A stretch of DNA of 64,000 nucleotides from Pseudacidovorax intermedius (GCF_003350475.1 NZ_QQAV01000001.1:1428526-1492525); one strand, 5' to 3'. Positions 15,235 through 23,280 are shown, counted from the stretch's first letter. Numbers and translations are program-made. Notes: generated from the letters alone by a model not told the origin.

Positions 15235-17543
15235 CGCAGACGCAGCCTGGCGGCCTGGGCAATCCACCGCGCCGGCGCTCGCGCGCGCGACGATGGGGCG
15301 TGGGGGTGGGAGCGGCCGCCATCACGGCGCTGGGCCTGGTGCTGATGTTCCTGTTGGCCCAGTCCACCAACAACCGTGCCCTCTACGAGCAGAACTATGC
15401 GCGGCTCTTTGCCGTCAACGTGGTCGTGGCCTCGCTGCTCATGCTGGTGCTGGTGTGGGTGGGCTTCCGCCTGACGCGCCGGCTCCGTCAGGGCAAGTTC
15501 GGCAGCCGCCTGCTGATCAAGCTCGCGGCGATCTTCGCGCTCGTCGGGGTGGTGCCCGGCATCCTGGTGTATGCCGTCTCCTACCAGTTCGTCGCCCGCT
15601 CCATCGAGAGCTGGTTCGACGTGAAGGTCGAGGGCGCACTCGATGCAGGCCTCAACCTCGGCCGGGCTACGCTCGATTCCCTGTCGGACGACCTGGCGGC
15701 CAAGGCCCGTACCGCGGGCAACCAGCTGGCCAACACGCCCGAGACGGCATTGCCCGTTGCGCTGGACCGGCTGCGCGAGCAACTGGGCGCCAACAGCGTG
15801 CAGGTGTGGTCCTCCACCGGTCAACTGGTGGCCAGCGCGGGGTCGCTGCGCTTCGAACTGAGTCCCGAGCGGCCCAGCCCGCAGCAGTTGCGGCAGGTGC
15901 GCGCCGACCGCGCCACGGCGCGCATCGAAGGGCTCGACGAGACCGCCGAGGCGGCTGCGACGGCATCGGCGGCATCCTCGCGGGCGGTGGTCAAGGCCAT
16001 GGCCCTGGTGCCACGACCCGGCTTCGAGCTGAACGAGCCGCGCTTTCTGCAGATCGTCCAGCCGCTGCCGCCGGCCATCGTCGCCAACGCTCTGGCGGTG
16101 CAGGAGGCCAACCGCGAGTACCAGGAGCGCGCCCTGGCCCGCGACGGCCTGCGCCGCATGTACATCGGCACCCTCACGCTGTGCCTGTTCCTGGCCGTCT
16201 TCGGGGCCGTGCTGCTCGCGGTGCTCTTCGGCAACCAGCTGGCCCGGCCGTTGCTGGTGCTGGCCGAGGGCGTGCGCCAGGTGGCCGCCGGCGACCTGCG
16301 GCCGACCCAGGTCTCGCGTGCACGCGACGAGCTGGGCGGCCTCACCCGCTCCTTCGCCGAGATGACGCAGCAGCTGGCCGAGGCGCGCGCGGCCGTCGAG
16401 CAGAGCATGAAGCAGCTCGACGCGGCCCGTGCCAATCTGCAGACCATCCTCGACAACCTCACGTCGGGCGTCATCGTGCTGGACGTGGCCGGCACGGTGC
16501 TGTCGACCAACCCGGGCGCCACCCGCGTGCTGCGGGCGCCGCTCGCGGCGTACGAAGGGCGCCCGCTGGCGGAGGTGCCGGGCCTGGCCGAATTCGGGCT
16601 GGCCGTGCAGCGCCAGTTCGATGAGCTCGAAGCCGATGCGCGCCAGCATGGCCTCGACCACTGGCAGCATGCCTACGAGCTGCACGCCATGGGCACGGGT
16701 GTGGAGCGCAATGCCGTCAACATCGTGGCCCGCGGCGCACAGCTGCCGGGAGCGGCCCGCCTGCTGGTGTTCGACGACATCTCCGAGATCGTCTCGGCGC
16801 AGCGCAGCCAGGCCTGGGGCGAGGTGGCACGCCGGCTGGCGCACGAGATCAAGAACCCGCTCACGCCCATCCAGCTGTCGGCCGAGCGGCTCGAACTCAA
16901 GCTCACCGGCAAGGTCGCGCCCCCCGAAGCGGCGGTGCTGCACAAGTCCGTGAGGACCATCGTCGAGCAGGTCGACGCGATGAAGCGGCTGGTGAACGAA
17001 TTCCGCGACTATGCGCGGCTGCCCGCCGCCGAACTCAAGCCGCTGGACCTCAATGCCCTGGTGACCGACGTGCTGCACCTGTACGCCGCCGAACATGCCG
17101 GCGTGCCGGTGCAGACGGAGCTGGATCCCCGCTGTCCGCCCATCCGCGGCGATGCGCAGCAGTTGCGGCAGGTGATCCACAACCTGCTCCAGAACGCGCA
17201 GGATGCCACCGAGGCGGCGCAGGGCGAGTCGCCTGTGCTCATCCGCACGCGGCTCGCCGATTCGGGCCAGCGGGTGCGCCTCGTGGTGCAGGACGGTGGC
17301 CACGGCTTCGCGGAGAACATCCTCCAGCGTGCCTTCGAGCCCTACGTGACGACCAAGAGCAAGGGCACGGGCCTGGGCCTGGCCGTGGTCAAGAAGATTG
17401 CCGACGAACATGGTGCACGCGTCGACCTGTCCAATCGCATGGTCGATGGCACAGTGGCCGGTGCACAAGTGTCGCTATCATTTGCCATCGCTGTCGCACC
17501 CTCGGGCGGCAACACGGCCTCCGCGGCCTCATCGCCTGCCTGA
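15231..17543 (+). CDS. ntrY: NtrY-like membrane sensor histidine kinase
   Basis: This 770-residue kinase has N-terminal transmembrane helices near 24-44, 61-80 and 95-118, a periplasmic or extracellular stretch, and another helix near 320 followed by a HAMP segment. A PAS region (ILDNLTSGVIVLD) comes next. The phospho-acceptor H538 lies in LAHEIKNPLTPIQ, followed by a HATPase with N, G1 (DGGHGF) and G2 (GTGLGLAVV) boxes. The layout is that of NtrY, which signals nitrogen or redox status. The ATG overlaps the previous stop. It is paired with the following receiver gene. Confidence 0.88.
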   Translation: MTQTQPGGLGNPPRRRSRARRWGVGVGAAAITALGLVLMFLLAQSTNNRALYEQNYARLFAVNVVVASLLMLVLVWVGFRLTRRLRQGKFGSRLLIKLAAIFALVGVVPGILVYAVSYQFVARSIESWFDVKVEGALDAGLNLGRATLDSLSDDLAAKARTAGNQLANTPETALPVALDRLREQLGANSVQVWSSTGQLVASAGSLRFELSPERPSPQQLRQVRADRATARIEGLDETAEAAATASAASSRAVVKAMALVPRPGFELNEPRFLQIVQPLPPAIVANALAVQEANREYQERALARDGLRRMYIGTLTLCLFLAVFGAVLLAVLFGNQLARPLLVLAEGVRQVAAGDLRPTQVSRARDELGGLTRSFAEMTQQLAEARAAVEQSMKQLDAARANLQTILDNLTSGVIVLDVAGTVLSTNPGATRVLRAPLAAYEGRPLAEVPGLAEFGLAVQRQFDELEADARQHGLDHWQHAYELHAMGTGVERNAVNIVARGAQLPGAARLLVFDDISEIVSAQRSQAWGEVARRLAHEIKNPLTPIQLSAERLELKLTGKVAPPEAAVLHKSVRTIVEQVDAMKRLVNEFRDYARLPAAELKPLDLNALVTDVLHLYAAEHAGVPVQTELDPRCPPIRGDAQQLRQVIHNLLQNAQDATEAAQGESPVLIRTRLADSGQRVRLVVQDGGHGFAENILQRAFEPYVTTKSKGTGLGLAVVKKIADEHGARVDLSNRMVDGTVAGAQVSLSFAIAVAPSGGNTASAASSPA

Positions 17544-17583
17544 GCGCCGCAGGCCGCAGCAAGCAAGAGAACCCTTCGCATTC

Positions 17584-18282
17584 ATGGCAAACATCCTGGT
17601 GGTCGACGACGAACTGGGCATTCGCGACCTGCTGTCCGAGATCCTCAACGACGAAGGGCATAACGTCGAACTGGCCGAAAACGCCTCCGCCGCCCGCGCA
17701 GCGCGGCAGCGCGAGCGTCCCGACCTGGTGCTGCTCGACATCTGGATGCCCGACACCGACGGTGTCACGCTGCTCAAGGAATGGTCGGCGGCAGGCCTGC
17801 TGAACATGCCAGTGATCATGATGAGCGGCCACGCCACCATCGACACCGCCGTCGAGGCCACGCGCATCGGCGCCGCCGCCTTCCTCGAAAAGCCCATCAC
17901 GCTGCAGAAGCTGCTCAAGGAGGTCGAGAAGGGCCTCATGCGCGACGAGGGGCGTCGCGCCGTCGCCTCGCCAGTGCAGCAGCCGGTGAGCGCCGTGCCG
18001 GCCAGCAACCCCGTGGCGGCCGCCGTCCCCCCCATCCTGGCGGTGCTTCATCCCGCGGCACCCGATCCGGGGCCCCAAGCCCGGCAGACCTTCGACCTGG
18101 ACCGCCCGCTGCGGGAAGTGCGCGATGCCTTCGAGAAGGCCTACTTCGAGTTCCACCTTGCGATGGAGAGCGGCTCGATGACCCGCGTTGCCGAGAAGAC
18201 AGGGCTGGAGCGGACCCATCTCTACAGAAAACTCAAACAATTGGGCGTGGACTTGTCCAAGGGGAAAAAACCTGCGCTATAA
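17584..18282 (+). CDS. NtrX-like response regulator without AAA+ domain
   Basis: The 232-residue protein has a receiver domain (phospho-acceptor D52 in LLDIWMPDTDG, K103 in EKPI), a proline/alanine-rich linker of about 50 residues, and a C-terminal Fis-type helix-turn-helix (MTRVAEKTGLERTHLYRKLK). The receiver and the Fis end resemble NtrX, but the central sigma-54-activating AAA+ domain is absent. It should therefore bind DNA without remodelling sigma-54 polymerase. It lies 40 nt after the kinase. Its stop codon overlaps the -10 of the tRNA-Phe promoter. Confidence 0.85.
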   Translation: MANILVVDDELGIRDLLSEILNDEGHNVELAENASAARAARQRERPDLVLLDIWMPDTDGVTLLKEWSAAGLLNMPVIMMSGHATIDTAVEATRIGAAAFLEKPITLQKLLKEVEKGLMRDEGRRAVASPVQQPVSAVPASNPVAAAVPPILAVLHPAAPDPGPQARQTFDLDRPLREVRDAFEKAYFEFHLAMESGSMTRVAEKTGLERTHLYRKLKQLGVDLSKGKKPAL

Positions 18283-18283
18283 T
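18253..18283 (+). promoter_or_regulatory. Promoter of tRNA-Phe
   Basis: A perfect TATAAT lies at 18278-18283 with a weak TTGTCC at 18253-18258 (19-bp spacer). The -10 overlaps the TAA of the upstream regulator gene. The tRNA begins 41 nt after the -10. Confidence 0.6.
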
Positions 18284-18323
18284 CTGAGGCTCGCCTGATG
18301 TTCAACGCACAGGCAAGCCTCAA

Positions 18324-18399
18324 GGCCCGGTAGCTCAGTTGGTAGAGCAGCGGATTGAAAATCCGCGTGTCGGTGGTTCGATTCCGCCCCAGGCCACCA
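18324..18399 (+). tRNA. pheT: tRNA-Phe (anticodon GAA), island attachment site
   Basis: A 76-nt cloverleaf with stem GCGGA/TCCGC, loop TTGAAAA, anticodon GAA at 18357-18359, T-arm GGTGG-TTCGATT-CCGCC and encoded CCA. The acceptor strands GGCCCGG and CCAGGCC pair except for one C-A mismatch (18328 with 18391). The integrase gene directly downstream suggests the 3' half was supplied by an integrated element. Confidence 0.95.
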
Positions 18400-18406
18400 A
18401 ACACCT

Positions 18407-18440
18407 ACGCCTAGTCCCTCCAGACTAGGCGTTTTTGTTT
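18407..18440 (+). terminator. Rho-independent terminator after tRNA-Phe
   Basis: ACGCCTAGTC (18407-18416) pairs perfectly with GACTAGGCGT (18423-18432) across a 6-nt loop, followed by TTTTGTTT. This is a textbook intrinsic terminator directly downstream of the tRNA. Confidence 0.85.
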
Positions 18441-18512
18441 GTGCGACAAGGACTTGGCTCCGAAATGTCGCCCACAATGTTTCAAGTCGTCCCGTTACAT
18501 CCCGCGTTTGCC

Positions 18513-18575
18513 CGTACCCCAAGCCGTACCCTAGAGTGATCTCGTGAAAAACACGTTCCGGGGGTACGGGGTACG
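18513..18575. repeat. Inverted GTACCC repeats upstream of the integrase
   Basis: CCGTACCCC (18513-18521) and CCGTACCC (18525-18532) face GGGTACGG (18562-18569) and GGGGTACG (18568-18575), immediately upstream of the integrase ATG. They may be integrase arm sites, or operators controlling the integrase promoter. No experimental role is implied. Confidence 0.5.
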
Positions 18576-18577
18576 AG

Positions 18578-19885
18578 ATGGGGCTGCTGAGCGAGACACA
18601 AATCAAGGCGACCAAGCCTGGGCCGAAGGAGTTCTTCCTCAATGATGGCGACAACCTGTTCTTGCGCGTGCGCAGCAGCGGGAAGGCTTGGATCTACCGC
18701 TACGACAAGGACGGGAAGACCGTCAAGCTCGGGCTGGGGCCGTACCCGGCAGTGACGCTGGCGCAGGCGCGCTCCAAGGCCTATGAGGCCAGCAACCTGC
18801 GCGCGGGTGGACAGGACCTCAAGGAAGTGCGTCGGCAGCGCGAGGAGCAGGAGCGTGTTGCGGCGCTGAACACCTTCGAACTGCTGGCGCGCGCATGGGT
18901 CGCGAGCGCCAGGAAGGACAGGCAATGGTCGAGCGGCTATGCCGACAAGGTCATCCGGCATCTGGAGATTCACGCCTTCCCCTGGGTCGGCGACCGGCCC
19001 ATCGAGAAGATTGCCCCAACAGAGATCGTGCGATGCCTGCACCGAATCAAGGACCGCGGCAACCTGGAGACGGCCCAGCGCGTGCGCGAGGCGGTGCAGC
19101 ACGTGTACCAGTACGCGGTGGACGTTGGTGCCCTGGAGCCGGCCAGGAACTTCGTCAACAAGAACACCGGCGGCCTGCCGGCGCCGCGCAGCCGGCACTA
19201 CGCCGCCATCACCGACCCCGCGCAACTCGGTCAGTTGCTGCGCGACATCCGGGACTACAACGGCGCCTTCATCACGCGCTGCGCGCTGCGGCTGGCACCG
19301 ATGATCTTCCAGCGCCCTGGCCAGTTGCGACTCGCAGAATGGGAGGACATCCATCTCGATGATGAGCTGTGGCGTTGCCCGCCCGAGAAGATGAAGCTGC
19401 GCGAATGGCAGAAGCGCGACAGCCGCACACCGGCGCACCTGGTGCCGTTGCCGCGGCAGGCAATGGAAATCCTTCGGGACCTGCATCCGTTGACCGGTCC
19501 GGTGGGGCCGATCTTCCGCAGCATGTCGCGCCGTTCGGAGAAGAGCCGCTACATCAGCGACAACACCATCAACGCGGCCTTGCGCACGATGGGCTACGAC
19601 ACGAAGGAGCAGATCACTGGCCACGGCTTCCGCGCCACCGCCCGGACCATGATCCGGGAGTACCTGGGCTGGGACCCGGACGTCATCGAGCGCCACCTGG
19701 CGCACGTGTCGGACGAGGAACTGGGCGGCAGCTACGACCGCACGATCTTCCTGGCGCAGCGCAAGACAATGGTGCAGCAGTGGGCGGACTTCCTTGACGA
19801 TTTGCAGGTGGGAAAGATGCCTGCGCAAGAGGAGAACGTGATGCAGTTCATTCGACCGCGAGCTCGTCACGCGCAGCGTGCCTGA
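18578..19885 (+). CDS. P4-type tyrosine recombinase (island integrase)
   Basis: This 435-residue integrase begins with the DUF4102 arm-binding domain (LSETQIKATKPGPKEFFLNDGDNLFLRV region). A SAM-like core-binding domain follows at about 95-190, then the catalytic domain. Visible catalytic residues are R246, H349 and R352 in HGFR, H376, and nucleophile Y386 in SYDRTIF. The set is complete, so the enzyme is probably active. It lies 178 nt from tRNA-Phe, the classic arrangement for integration into a tRNA 3' end. The start ATG has only a modest ribosome site. Confidence 0.93.
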   Translation: MGLLSETQIKATKPGPKEFFLNDGDNLFLRVRSSGKAWIYRYDKDGKTVKLGLGPYPAVTLAQARSKAYEASNLRAGGQDLKEVRRQREEQERVAALNTFELLARAWVASARKDRQWSSGYADKVIRHLEIHAFPWVGDRPIEKIAPTEIVRCLHRIKDRGNLETAQRVREAVQHVYQYAVDVGALEPARNFVNKNTGGLPAPRSRHYAAITDPAQLGQLLRDIRDYNGAFITRCALRLAPMIFQRPGQLRLAEWEDIHLDDELWRCPPEKMKLREWQKRDSRTPAHLVPLPRQAMEILRDLHPLTGPVGPIFRSMSRRSEKSRYISDNTINAALRTMGYDTKEQITGHGFRATARTMIREYLGWDPDVIERHLAHVSDEELGGSYDRTIFLAQRKTMVQQWADFLDDLQVGKMPAQEENVMQFIRPRARHAQRA

Positions 19886-19954
19886 TGATCTTTGGGCCGA
19901 GATCCATCAGTGAGAGCGCTCTCGTCATCCAGATATGCACCCAGTGGCGTACGT

Positions 19955-20008
19955 TCCCATTCATCGGTTTTTATTAATATTTACCTATATTATGGAACAA
20001 TATGCTGG
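19955..20008 (+). promoter_or_regulatory. AT-rich promoter/operator region of the abiE pair
   Basis: This is the only clearly AT-rich stretch nearby, with a TATATT -10-like element (19986-19991) and a small inverted repeat ATATT-N7-AATAT (19987-20003) just before the AbiEi start. AbiEi antitoxins repress their own promoter by binding inverted repeats. These particular sites are inferred. Confidence 0.4.
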
Positions 20009-20011
20009 ATC

Positions 20012-20611
20012 ATGGACACAACCGTCGACAAGCTGCTGGCACTGGTGCACACGCAGGGACTGCTGCGCCCGCACGATCTGGCCCCGCTGGGCATCCCACG
20101 GGTGGCTCTGACGCGGGCGGTGCGGCGCGGGCAACTGGAACGCGTCGGGCGCGGGCTGTACGGCCTTACGTCGCGCCCGGTGTCGGCCCACGGCACGCTG
20201 GCCGAGGTCGCGCGGCGCGTACCTAAGGGCGTGGTATGCCTGCTGTCGGCGCTGCGTTTCCACGACCTGACCACGCAGGCCCCGTTCGAGGTGTGGCTGG
20301 CCATCGACAACAAGGCGGCGACGCCGAAGCTGGACTACCCACCGCTGCGCCTCGTGCGCTTCTCCGGCGCGGCGCTGACCGAAGGCGTCGAGGAGCACGT
20401 CGTCGATGGCGTCACCGTCCGCGTCACCGGCGTTGCCAAAACGGTCGCCGACTGCTTCAAGTACCGCAACAAGATCGGTCTCGACGTGGCGCTGGAAGCG
20501 CTGCGCGAGGCATGGAACGCCAAGCGCATGGCCAGCGACGAAATCTGGCACTACGCCAAGATCGACCGCGTGGCCAACGTGATGCGCCCCTATCTGGAGA
20601 GCCTGGCATGA
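20012..20611 (+). CDS. abiEi: AbiEi-type antitoxin (type IV toxin-antitoxin)
   Basis: The 199-residue protein has an N-terminal winged-helix domain (LLRPHDLAPLGIPRVALTRA, then LERVGRGLYGL) typical of AbiEi transcriptional autorepressors. Its C-terminal antitoxin domain ends with VAKTVADCFKYRN and VALEALREAW. In type IV systems the antitoxin counteracts the toxin without directly binding it. Start ATG 20012 is chosen because the wHTH begins soon after; the in-frame upstream extension looks non-coding. Its TGA overlaps the toxin ATG. Confidence 0.88.
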   Translation: MDTTVDKLLALVHTQGLLRPHDLAPLGIPRVALTRAVRRGQLERVGRGLYGLTSRPVSAHGTLAEVARRVPKGVVCLLSALRFHDLTTQAPFEVWLAIDNKAATPKLDYPPLRLVRFSGAALTEGVEEHVVDGVTVRVTGVAKTVADCFKYRNKIGLDVALEALREAWNAKRMASDEIWHYAKIDRVANVMRPYLESLA

Positions 20612-21510
20612 ACCAGCGCAACATCGCCGCATCGGTTCGTGCCCGGCTGCTCAACAAGGCTCGTGCCGAAAAAATCGACTTCAATTTGCTGCTGATCCGC
20701 TATGCGCTGGAGCGGATGCTGTACCGCCTGAGTGTCTCGGAGCAGCGCGGGCAGTTCCTGTTGAAAGGCGCACTGCTGTTCGATCTCTGGTTCGACGTGC
20801 CGCATCGCCCGACGCACGATGCCGACCTGCTGGGCTTCGGTTCCGCCGATATTCCCCATCTGGAAAAGCTGTTCCGCGAAATCAGCCAGATCGCCAGCGA
20901 CGACGGCATCGTGTTTCAGGCCGACAGCGTGAAGGCCGCTGCAATCCGCAAGGAGGCCAACTACGCGGGCGTCCGCGTCACGCTGCTGGGCCTGCTGGAC
21001 AACGCGCGCTGTCCGGTGCAGATCGACATCGGCTTCGGCGATGCCGTCACGCCTGCACCAGAAAACGTGCAATACCCGGTCATCCTCGACGGCATGCCGC
21101 AGCCGCAACTGCGGGTCTATCCCCGCTACACCGTGGTCGCCGAAAAGCTCGAAGCGATGGTCAAGCTCGGCATCCTCAACAGCCGGATGAAGGACTATTT
21201 CGACCTATGGATTTTGTCCCGGCATTCCAACTTCGATGGCGCCGTGCTCGCGCAGGCGATCCGTGCCACCTTCGAGCGAAGGGGCACGGGCATCCCGTCG
21301 GGCCTGCCGTTTGGCCTCACCGATGAATTCGGCCAGGACGAGCAGAAGACAAAGCAGTGGCAGGCGTTCCAACGCAAGAACACCTTGGAGCCGACGGCGC
21401 TGACCACGGTGATTGCGGCGCTGCGCGAATTCCTGCTGCCGGTGCTGACGGCGCTTGCGGCGAGCGAGAGCTTCGACCGACAGTGGTACGCAAGCGCAGG
21501 ATGGGTCTGA
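20608..21510 (+). CDS. abiEii: AbiEii-type nucleotidyltransferase toxin
   Basis: This 300-residue protein shows the four AbiEii motifs. They are KGALL at 53-57 (nucleotide-binding loop), R67-x-T-x-D71-x-D73 (metal-binding aspartates), IDIGFGD around 139-145, and K180 plus SRMKDYFDLW at 192-201. Family members modify tRNA acceptor ends and arrest growth during phage infection. The ATGA overlap with the antitoxin gene indicates strict coupling. All key residues are present, so the pair looks functional. Confidence 0.9.
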   Translation: MNQRNIAASVRARLLNKARAEKIDFNLLLIRYALERMLYRLSVSEQRGQFLLKGALLFDLWFDVPHRPTHDADLLGFGSADIPHLEKLFREISQIASDDGIVFQADSVKAAAIRKEANYAGVRVTLLGLLDNARCPVQIDIGFGDAVTPAPENVQYPVILDGMPQPQLRVYPRYTVVAEKLEAMVKLGILNSRMKDYFDLWILSRHSNFDGAVLAQAIRATFERRGTGIPSGLPFGLTDEFGQDEQKTKQWQAFQRKNTLEPTALTTVIAALREFLLPVLTALAASESFDRQWYASAGWV

Positions 21511-21530
21511 AGTCAGTCCCGTACGGCAGT

Positions 21531-21638
21531 GCGATTCAGCCCACGGTTTCTGCATTGCAGCGTGACGAGTTTTCGAGTTTTTCCGTGCGCAAGCTGATGG
21601 ATTGCCTGAACCGACCGGGCTATGACATCGAAATCTGA
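21531..21638 (+). pseudogene. C-terminal fragment of a HigA/XRE-type antitoxin
   Basis: About 36 codons read AIQPTVSALQRDEFSSFSV, then KLMDCLNRPGYDIEI and a stop. This matches the second half of short XRE antitoxins (the QPxVSxLxRGxFxxFS, LxxxLxxLGxDVEI pattern). The helix-turn-helix N-terminus is missing and no partner toxin is present. It directly follows the abiE pair. I judge it a remnant, since the upstream frame runs into unrelated sequence. Confidence 0.55.
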
Positions 21639-21659
21639 GTCCATGCTTCGAAGCACATG

Positions 21660-21958
21660 CCGGGCATCTGGTGCTCACCCATGCCTGGCCAGGTCGACAG
21701 CACGTCGTAGAACGGCGTGAGCTGGTAGCGCCCACCCTGCCGCAGGAATAGGCTGAAGTTCTTGGCGTGGCCATCCGTGGCACACGACATCCAGAATAGC
21801 GCCCATGGCTGGAAGAAGGTGCGGCGGTCCTGCCGCCCCCGCTCCATCGAGCCCACGCCCAGGATGCGGTCGATACCCGGCGGGCCACCATCGGCTTCGT
21901 ATTTTGCATCGGGAGGTGTGCCGGTGGCCTGGCACAAGTCCTTCTGTGGGAGGCGGAC
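21660..21958 (-). pseudogene. HipA-family kinase fragment
   Basis: Read on the minus strand, about 100 residues show HipA motifs in order: RLPQKDLCQATGTPP, then KYEADGGP, ATDGHAKNFSLFLRQGGRY, and LTPFYDVLSTWP. These are the catalytic (TDxHAKN) and metal-binding (YDV) parts of the HipA Ser/Thr kinase toxin. The N-terminal domain and the C-terminal helical lobe are both missing, and no HipB partner is present. It is a broken gene, truncated at both ends before the IS element. Confidence 0.7.
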
Positions 21959-21959
21959 G

Positions 21960-22074
21960 AGGTGCTGCCCGATCTGCGCCAGGCGTTGGAAGAAGCCAAG
22001 GAGGGCGTGGGACGGGTGACCACGCCCGAGCAAATCCTGGTGCGCCAAGCACGACAGAAGAGCAGACTGACGCA
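21960..22074 (+). pseudogene. Unidentified plus-strand coding remnant cut by the IS
   Basis: The plus strand here reads like real protein (VLPDLRQALEEAKEGVGRV, then TTPEQILVRQARQKSRLT) and stops matching any frame logic at the IS boundary. The opposite HipA-like frame shows no HipA similarity over this stretch. I do not recognise the family. It is probably the tail or middle of a gene truncated by the IS element or by an earlier rearrangement. Confidence 0.3.
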
Positions 22075-22118
22075 TGACCTGCCCCCAGAACCCGTACCAG
22101 TCGATTTGAGGAATCCGC
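22075..22118 (+). repeat. Terminal inverted repeat, left end of the IS3 element
   Basis: Read inward it shares TGACCTGC, then CCCGTACCA, then GAATCCGC with the other end, in the same order and nearly the same spacing. Confidence 0.75.
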
Positions 22119-22132
22119 TGGGTTGAAGGAGA

Positions 22133-22963
22133 TTACTCCTGGTTTTGCTGCGGCGCCGGCACGGCGCCGCCGGCTGTTTTGCGATGCTGGGCCGCGAACT
22201 TCGCAGGCGGCATCCGCCCGCAACTGCTGTGCGGGCGCACCTCGTTGTAGTCGGTCCGCCAGCGTGCAATCTCGTCGCGCGCCTGCTTCAGGCTTTGGAA
22301 CCAATGCTCGTTCAGGCACTCGTCGCGGAACTTGCCGTTGAAGCTCTCGATGTAGGCGTTCTGCGTGGGCTTGCCCGGCTGGTTAAGGATGTGGCGCACG
22401 CCCTTGGCCTGCGCCCAGGCCATGAAGGCCCGACTCGTGAACTCCGGCCCCTGGTCGGTTCTGACGGCCTGCGGGTAGCCCCGGAACCGCGCCACCTGAT
22501 CGAGTACGCGCACAACGTACTGGCCGCCGATGCCGTGGTCCACCGCGAGGTCCACGCACTCGTGGCTGAAGTCGTCGGTGACGGTCAGGCATTTGATGCG
22601 CCGTCCGCTGGCCAAGCTGTCGCTGACGAAGTCCATGCTCCACACCTCGTTGACGCTGCGGCACTCATGCAGCGGCACGCGTTCGAGCTTCAGACGCTGC
22701 CTGCCGCGGCGCTTGCGCACCGACAGGTCGGCCAGCTTGTAGAGCCGGTACACGCGCTTGTCGTTGATCTTGGTGCCTGCGGCCCGTAGCAGATCGCCGA
22801 TGCGCCGGTAGCCGAAGCGCCGCCGCTCGTGCGCCAACTCGACGATGCGCTGGCTCATCGCCAGGTCGTGCTGCGCACGCTGGGGCGGATGCCGCCAGCT
22901 GTCGCGCGACAGTCCCACCAAGGCGCAGGCGCGCCGTTCACTGATCGAGCTCGCTTCCAGCAT
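22133..22963 (-). CDS. IS3-family transposase OrfB (DDE catalytic part)
   Basis: About 276 residues from the first in-frame ATG; conserved-looking sequence continues upstream to about 23010, into the orfA overlap. The DDE triad is visible: D in VWSMDFVSDS, D in VRTDQGPEFTS, and E in NAYIESFNGKFRDE. The rve integrase-core fold is therefore complete. In IS3 elements OrfB is made as an OrfAB fusion by a -1 frameshift. Here orfB lies in the -1 frame relative to orfA, with a weak GTAAAG slip site near 23003. The stop lies inside the left end of the element. Confidence 0.88.
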   Translation of the reverse strand: MLEASSISERRACALVGLSRDSWRHPPQRAQHDLAMSQRIVELAHERRRFGYRRIGDLLRAAGTKINDKRVYRLYKLADLSVRKRRGRQRLKLERVPLHECRSVNEVWSMDFVSDSLASGRRIKCLTVTDDFSHECVDLAVDHGIGGQYVVRVLDQVARFRGYPQAVRTDQGPEFTSRAFMAWAQAKGVRHILNQPGKPTQNAYIESFNGKFRDECLNEHWFQSLKQARDEIARWRTDYNEVRPHSSCGRMPPAKFAAQHRKTAGGAVPAPQQNQE

Positions 22964-22995
22964 CGTGCCCACCGCGCGTCGCTTCGCCGGTGGGC

Positions 22996-23262
22996 TCAGC
23001 GCTTTACGCCAAAGGCCACCTTCAGCGCCTCGTTGTCCAGCACCGCCTCGGCCAGCAGCTTCTTGAGCCGGTTGTTCTCGGCTTCCAGCTCGCGCAGCCG
23101 CTTGGCATCGCTGGCCTCCATGCCGCCGAACTTGGCCCGCCACTTGTAGAACGTGGCCGAGCTGAACCCCTCTCGGCGGCACAGGTCCGCCACGCTCATG
23201 CCGGCGTCAGCCTGCTTGATGAACCCGATGACTTGCTCGTCTGTGAATCTGCTTTTGCGCAT
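22996..23262 (-). CDS. IS3-family transposase OrfA (HTH_Tnp_1)
   Basis: The 88-residue protein starts RKSRFTDEQVIGFIKQADAG and contains the helix-turn-helix LCRREGFSSATFYKWRAKFGG, which binds the IS ends. A leucine-zipper-like coil follows (LRELEAENNRLKKLLAEAV). Length and motifs are those of intact IS3-family OrfA. The end overlaps the orfB frame, allowing programmed -1 frameshifting. Confidence 0.9.
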   Translation of the reverse strand: MRKSRFTDEQVIGFIKQADAGMSVADLCRREGFSSATFYKWRAKFGGMEASDAKRLRELEAENNRLKKLLAEAVLDNEALKVAFGVKR

Positions 23263-23280
23263 CGCGCGTCCTCTCGGTTG

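Noticed and set aside
14925-17468. Long minus-strand frame opposite the NtrY-like gene
   Set aside because: It is antisense to an unambiguous kinase gene and its translation is compositionally biased.
18578-20011. Prophage
   Set aside because: Only an integrase is present; no structural, lysis or replication phage genes are seen before the core genome resumes.
22075-22125. Continuation of the plus-strand remnant (LPPEPVPVDLRNPLG) as part of a host gene
   Set aside because: This stretch is inside the IS left end, as shown by its match to the right inverted repeat, so it is fortuitous read-through.
22145-22789. Plus-strand frame across the transposase
   Set aside because: It runs opposite the OrfB DDE domain and has no recognisable protein features.
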